NCBI GenBank assembly: GCA_934177025.1
Contig: CAKPPA010000045.1
Coordinates: forward strand, 1 to 7,981
Source of the DNA: an uncultured Clostridia bacterium
Lineage (GTDB): Bacteria > Bacillota > Clostridia > Christensenellales > CAG-314
Length of the DNA stretch: 7,981 nucleotides
Direction: 5' to 3'
Under the pieces are notes generated by a model, which saw nothing but the letters and a program-made list of their open reading frames with translations, did not search any database and had not been told where the DNA came from. Position 1 is the stretch's first letter. Each line of letters opens with the position of its first letter. Both the position numbers and the translations under genes were made by a program. This document shows positions 6,825 through 7,981 of this stretch, piece by piece.

Positions 6825-7981
6825 TTACTCGATATACAAGTCGTCGGACAAAAATTTCGGTTCGCTGGTGACGTTTAAGCCCAATTTACGCAAATAGTCC
6901 GAATCGGATTCCGTCAAAATGAACGTGGAATGCATTTGGCACCCTTTGAGATGCGGCAATTCGTTGAACGCCTTGAGGGCATTGAAATCGTTTGCCGCCG
7001 ACATCGACACCGCAACCAAAGTTTCCGCCAAGGTTAAGTTGTTTTTGCGGATTTTAAGGACGTTTTTGTTTAATGCGATGATCGGTTCCAAAATTTTAGG
7101 CGACAGCAATTTAAAACTGTCCGGAATGCCCGCAAGCACTTTGACGGCGTTTAAAATCGCACTGGACACCGCATTGAGCAGAGTGTTTTGTTTGCCGGTG
7201 ACAATCGTTCCGTCCGGCAACTCCAACGCAACGGCCGGCAAATTGACTTTTGCGCCTTTGTTGAGTGCCGCTTCCACTACCGGCCGATCCGACGGTTTTA
7301 AATCCAAATCCTGCAGCAGTAGTTTGATTTTTTCCACCGCTTCCTCACTGCCGGTGCCCTGCTTATGCTCGCAAAGTGCATGATAGTAGCGACGCAACAC
7401 TTCCTGCTCGGCGGCACGACAGCACACTTCGTCGTTCGTGATGCCGAAGCCTACCATGTTGACGCCCATATCCGTCGGCGATTGGTACAAATCCTCGCCG
7501 ATGATTTTGTGTAAAATCGTTTTGACCACCGGAAACACCGTTAAGTCCCGATTGTAGTTTACCGTGGTGACGCCGTAGCGTTCCAAATGGAAATAGTCGA
7601 TCATGTTGACGTCGTTTAAATCCGCCGTGGCAGCCTCGTAAGCAACGTTGACCGGATGCTTTAACGGCAAATTCCAAACCGGAAACGTTTCGAATTTGGC
7701 ATAGCCCGCACGCACGCCGCGTTTGTTTTCGTGGTACAACTGGTTTAAACAAGTTGCCAGCTTGCCGCTGCCCGGCCCCGGAGCGGTGACTACAACCAAT
7801 GGACGGGTGGTAGGAATGTACGGGTTTTGTCCGTAGCCTTCCTCCGAAACGATGGTTTCCACGTCCATAGGATAGCCTTTGGTGTGGCGATGAAAATAAA
7901 CCTTTTCGCCGCGCATTTCCAATTTTTTGCGGAAAGCAATGGCGGCAGGCTGATCGCGGAACTGCGTGATGACAATGCTAC
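6825..7981 (-). CDS. UPF0371/DUF1846 family protein, 5' end beyond window
   Basis: The frame is open to base 7981 and gives 384 residues up to the TAA at 6825. Family members are about 490-500 aa, so roughly 110-120 N-terminal residues lie outside. Recognised segments include VITQFRDQPAA near the visible start, RPLVVVTAPGPGSGK (visible residues about 59-73), RAGYAKFETFPVWNLPLKHP and SPTDMGVNM, all hallmarks of this very conserved family. GPGSGK resembles a phosphate-binding loop, but the biochemical role is not established to my knowledge. No signal peptide or membrane segment is visible, so it is probably cytoplasmic. The apparent start at the TTG at 7922 is internal, since family similarity continues upstream of it. 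The gene has its own terminator and is followed by the pur promoter, so it is a neighbour of the purine operon, not a member. Confidence 0.93.
   Translation of the reverse strand, partial: SIVITQFRDQPAAIAFRKKLEMRGEKVYFHRHTKGYPMDVETIVSEEGYGQNPYIPTTRPLVVVTAPGPGSGKLATCLNQLYHENKRGVRAGYAKFETFPVWNLPLKHPVNVAYEAATADLNDVNMIDYFHLERYGVTTVNYNRDLTVFPVVKTILHKIIGEDLYQSPTDMGVNMVGFGITNDEVCCRAAEQEVLRRYYHALCEHKQGTGSEEAVEKIKLLLQDLDLKPSDRPVVEAALNKGAKVNLPAVALELPDGTIVTGKQNTLLNAVSSAILNAVKVLAGIPDSFKLLSPKILEPIIALNKNVLKIRKNNLTLAETLVAVSMSAANDFNALKAFNELPHLKGCQMHSTFILTESDSDYLRKLGLNVTSEPKFLSDDLYIE

Noticed and set aside
7790..7975. Short open frame on the minus strand overlapping the DUF1846 gene
   Set aside because: It is out of frame with the recognised DUF1846 coding sequence and its translation has no recognisable features. 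Other long antisense or shifted frames inside purF, purL, purK and purE were rejected for the same reason.

Overview
All genes in this window lie on the minus strand. The content suggests a Bacillota (Firmicutes), probably clostridial, chromosome of roughly balanced GC. The reasons are a Bacillus-type PurF with a propeptide and iron-sulfur cysteines, the long single-chain PurL typical of Clostridia and related Gram-positives, strong AGGAGG-type ribosome binding sites, a UPF0371/DUF1846 protein, and a ZTP riboswitch very like those of Clostridium. The genus cannot be fixed from this stretch.

Layout in transcription order (high to low coordinates): (1) 7981-6825, the 3' three quarters of a DUF1846/UPF0371 gene of unknown function, followed by an AT-rich hairpin terminator. 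(2) 6824-6470, a 355-base intergenic region. It holds the terminator, two GC-rich perfect palindromes, a near-consensus vegetative promoter (TTGACG, 17 bp, TATACT), a complete ZTP/ZMP (pfl) riboswitch aptamer, an overlapping intrinsic terminator ending in eight U, and a strong Shine-Dalgarno. (3) A tightly packed purine operon, purE-purK-purL-purF, in which every gene overlaps the next by 4 to 8 bases. purF runs off the window at base 1.

The operon supplies non-adjacent steps of de novo IMP synthesis: PurF (step 1, phosphoribosylamine), PurL (FGAR to FGAM) and PurK plus PurE (AIR to N5-CAIR to CAIR). PurL carries its own glutaminase domain, so no purS or purQ is needed. The riboswitch senses ZMP/ZTP, the AICAR nucleotides that build up when 10-formyl-tetrahydrofolate is short. 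The terminator's 5' arm reuses the aptamer's pseudoknot and P3 strand, so ligand binding should block termination and switch the operon on.

The most notable points are the riboswitch with a readable switching mechanism and a PurF whose glutamine-binding loop has lost the conserved arginine. I found no mobile element, CRISPR array, tRNA or rRNA, and no plainly new system.
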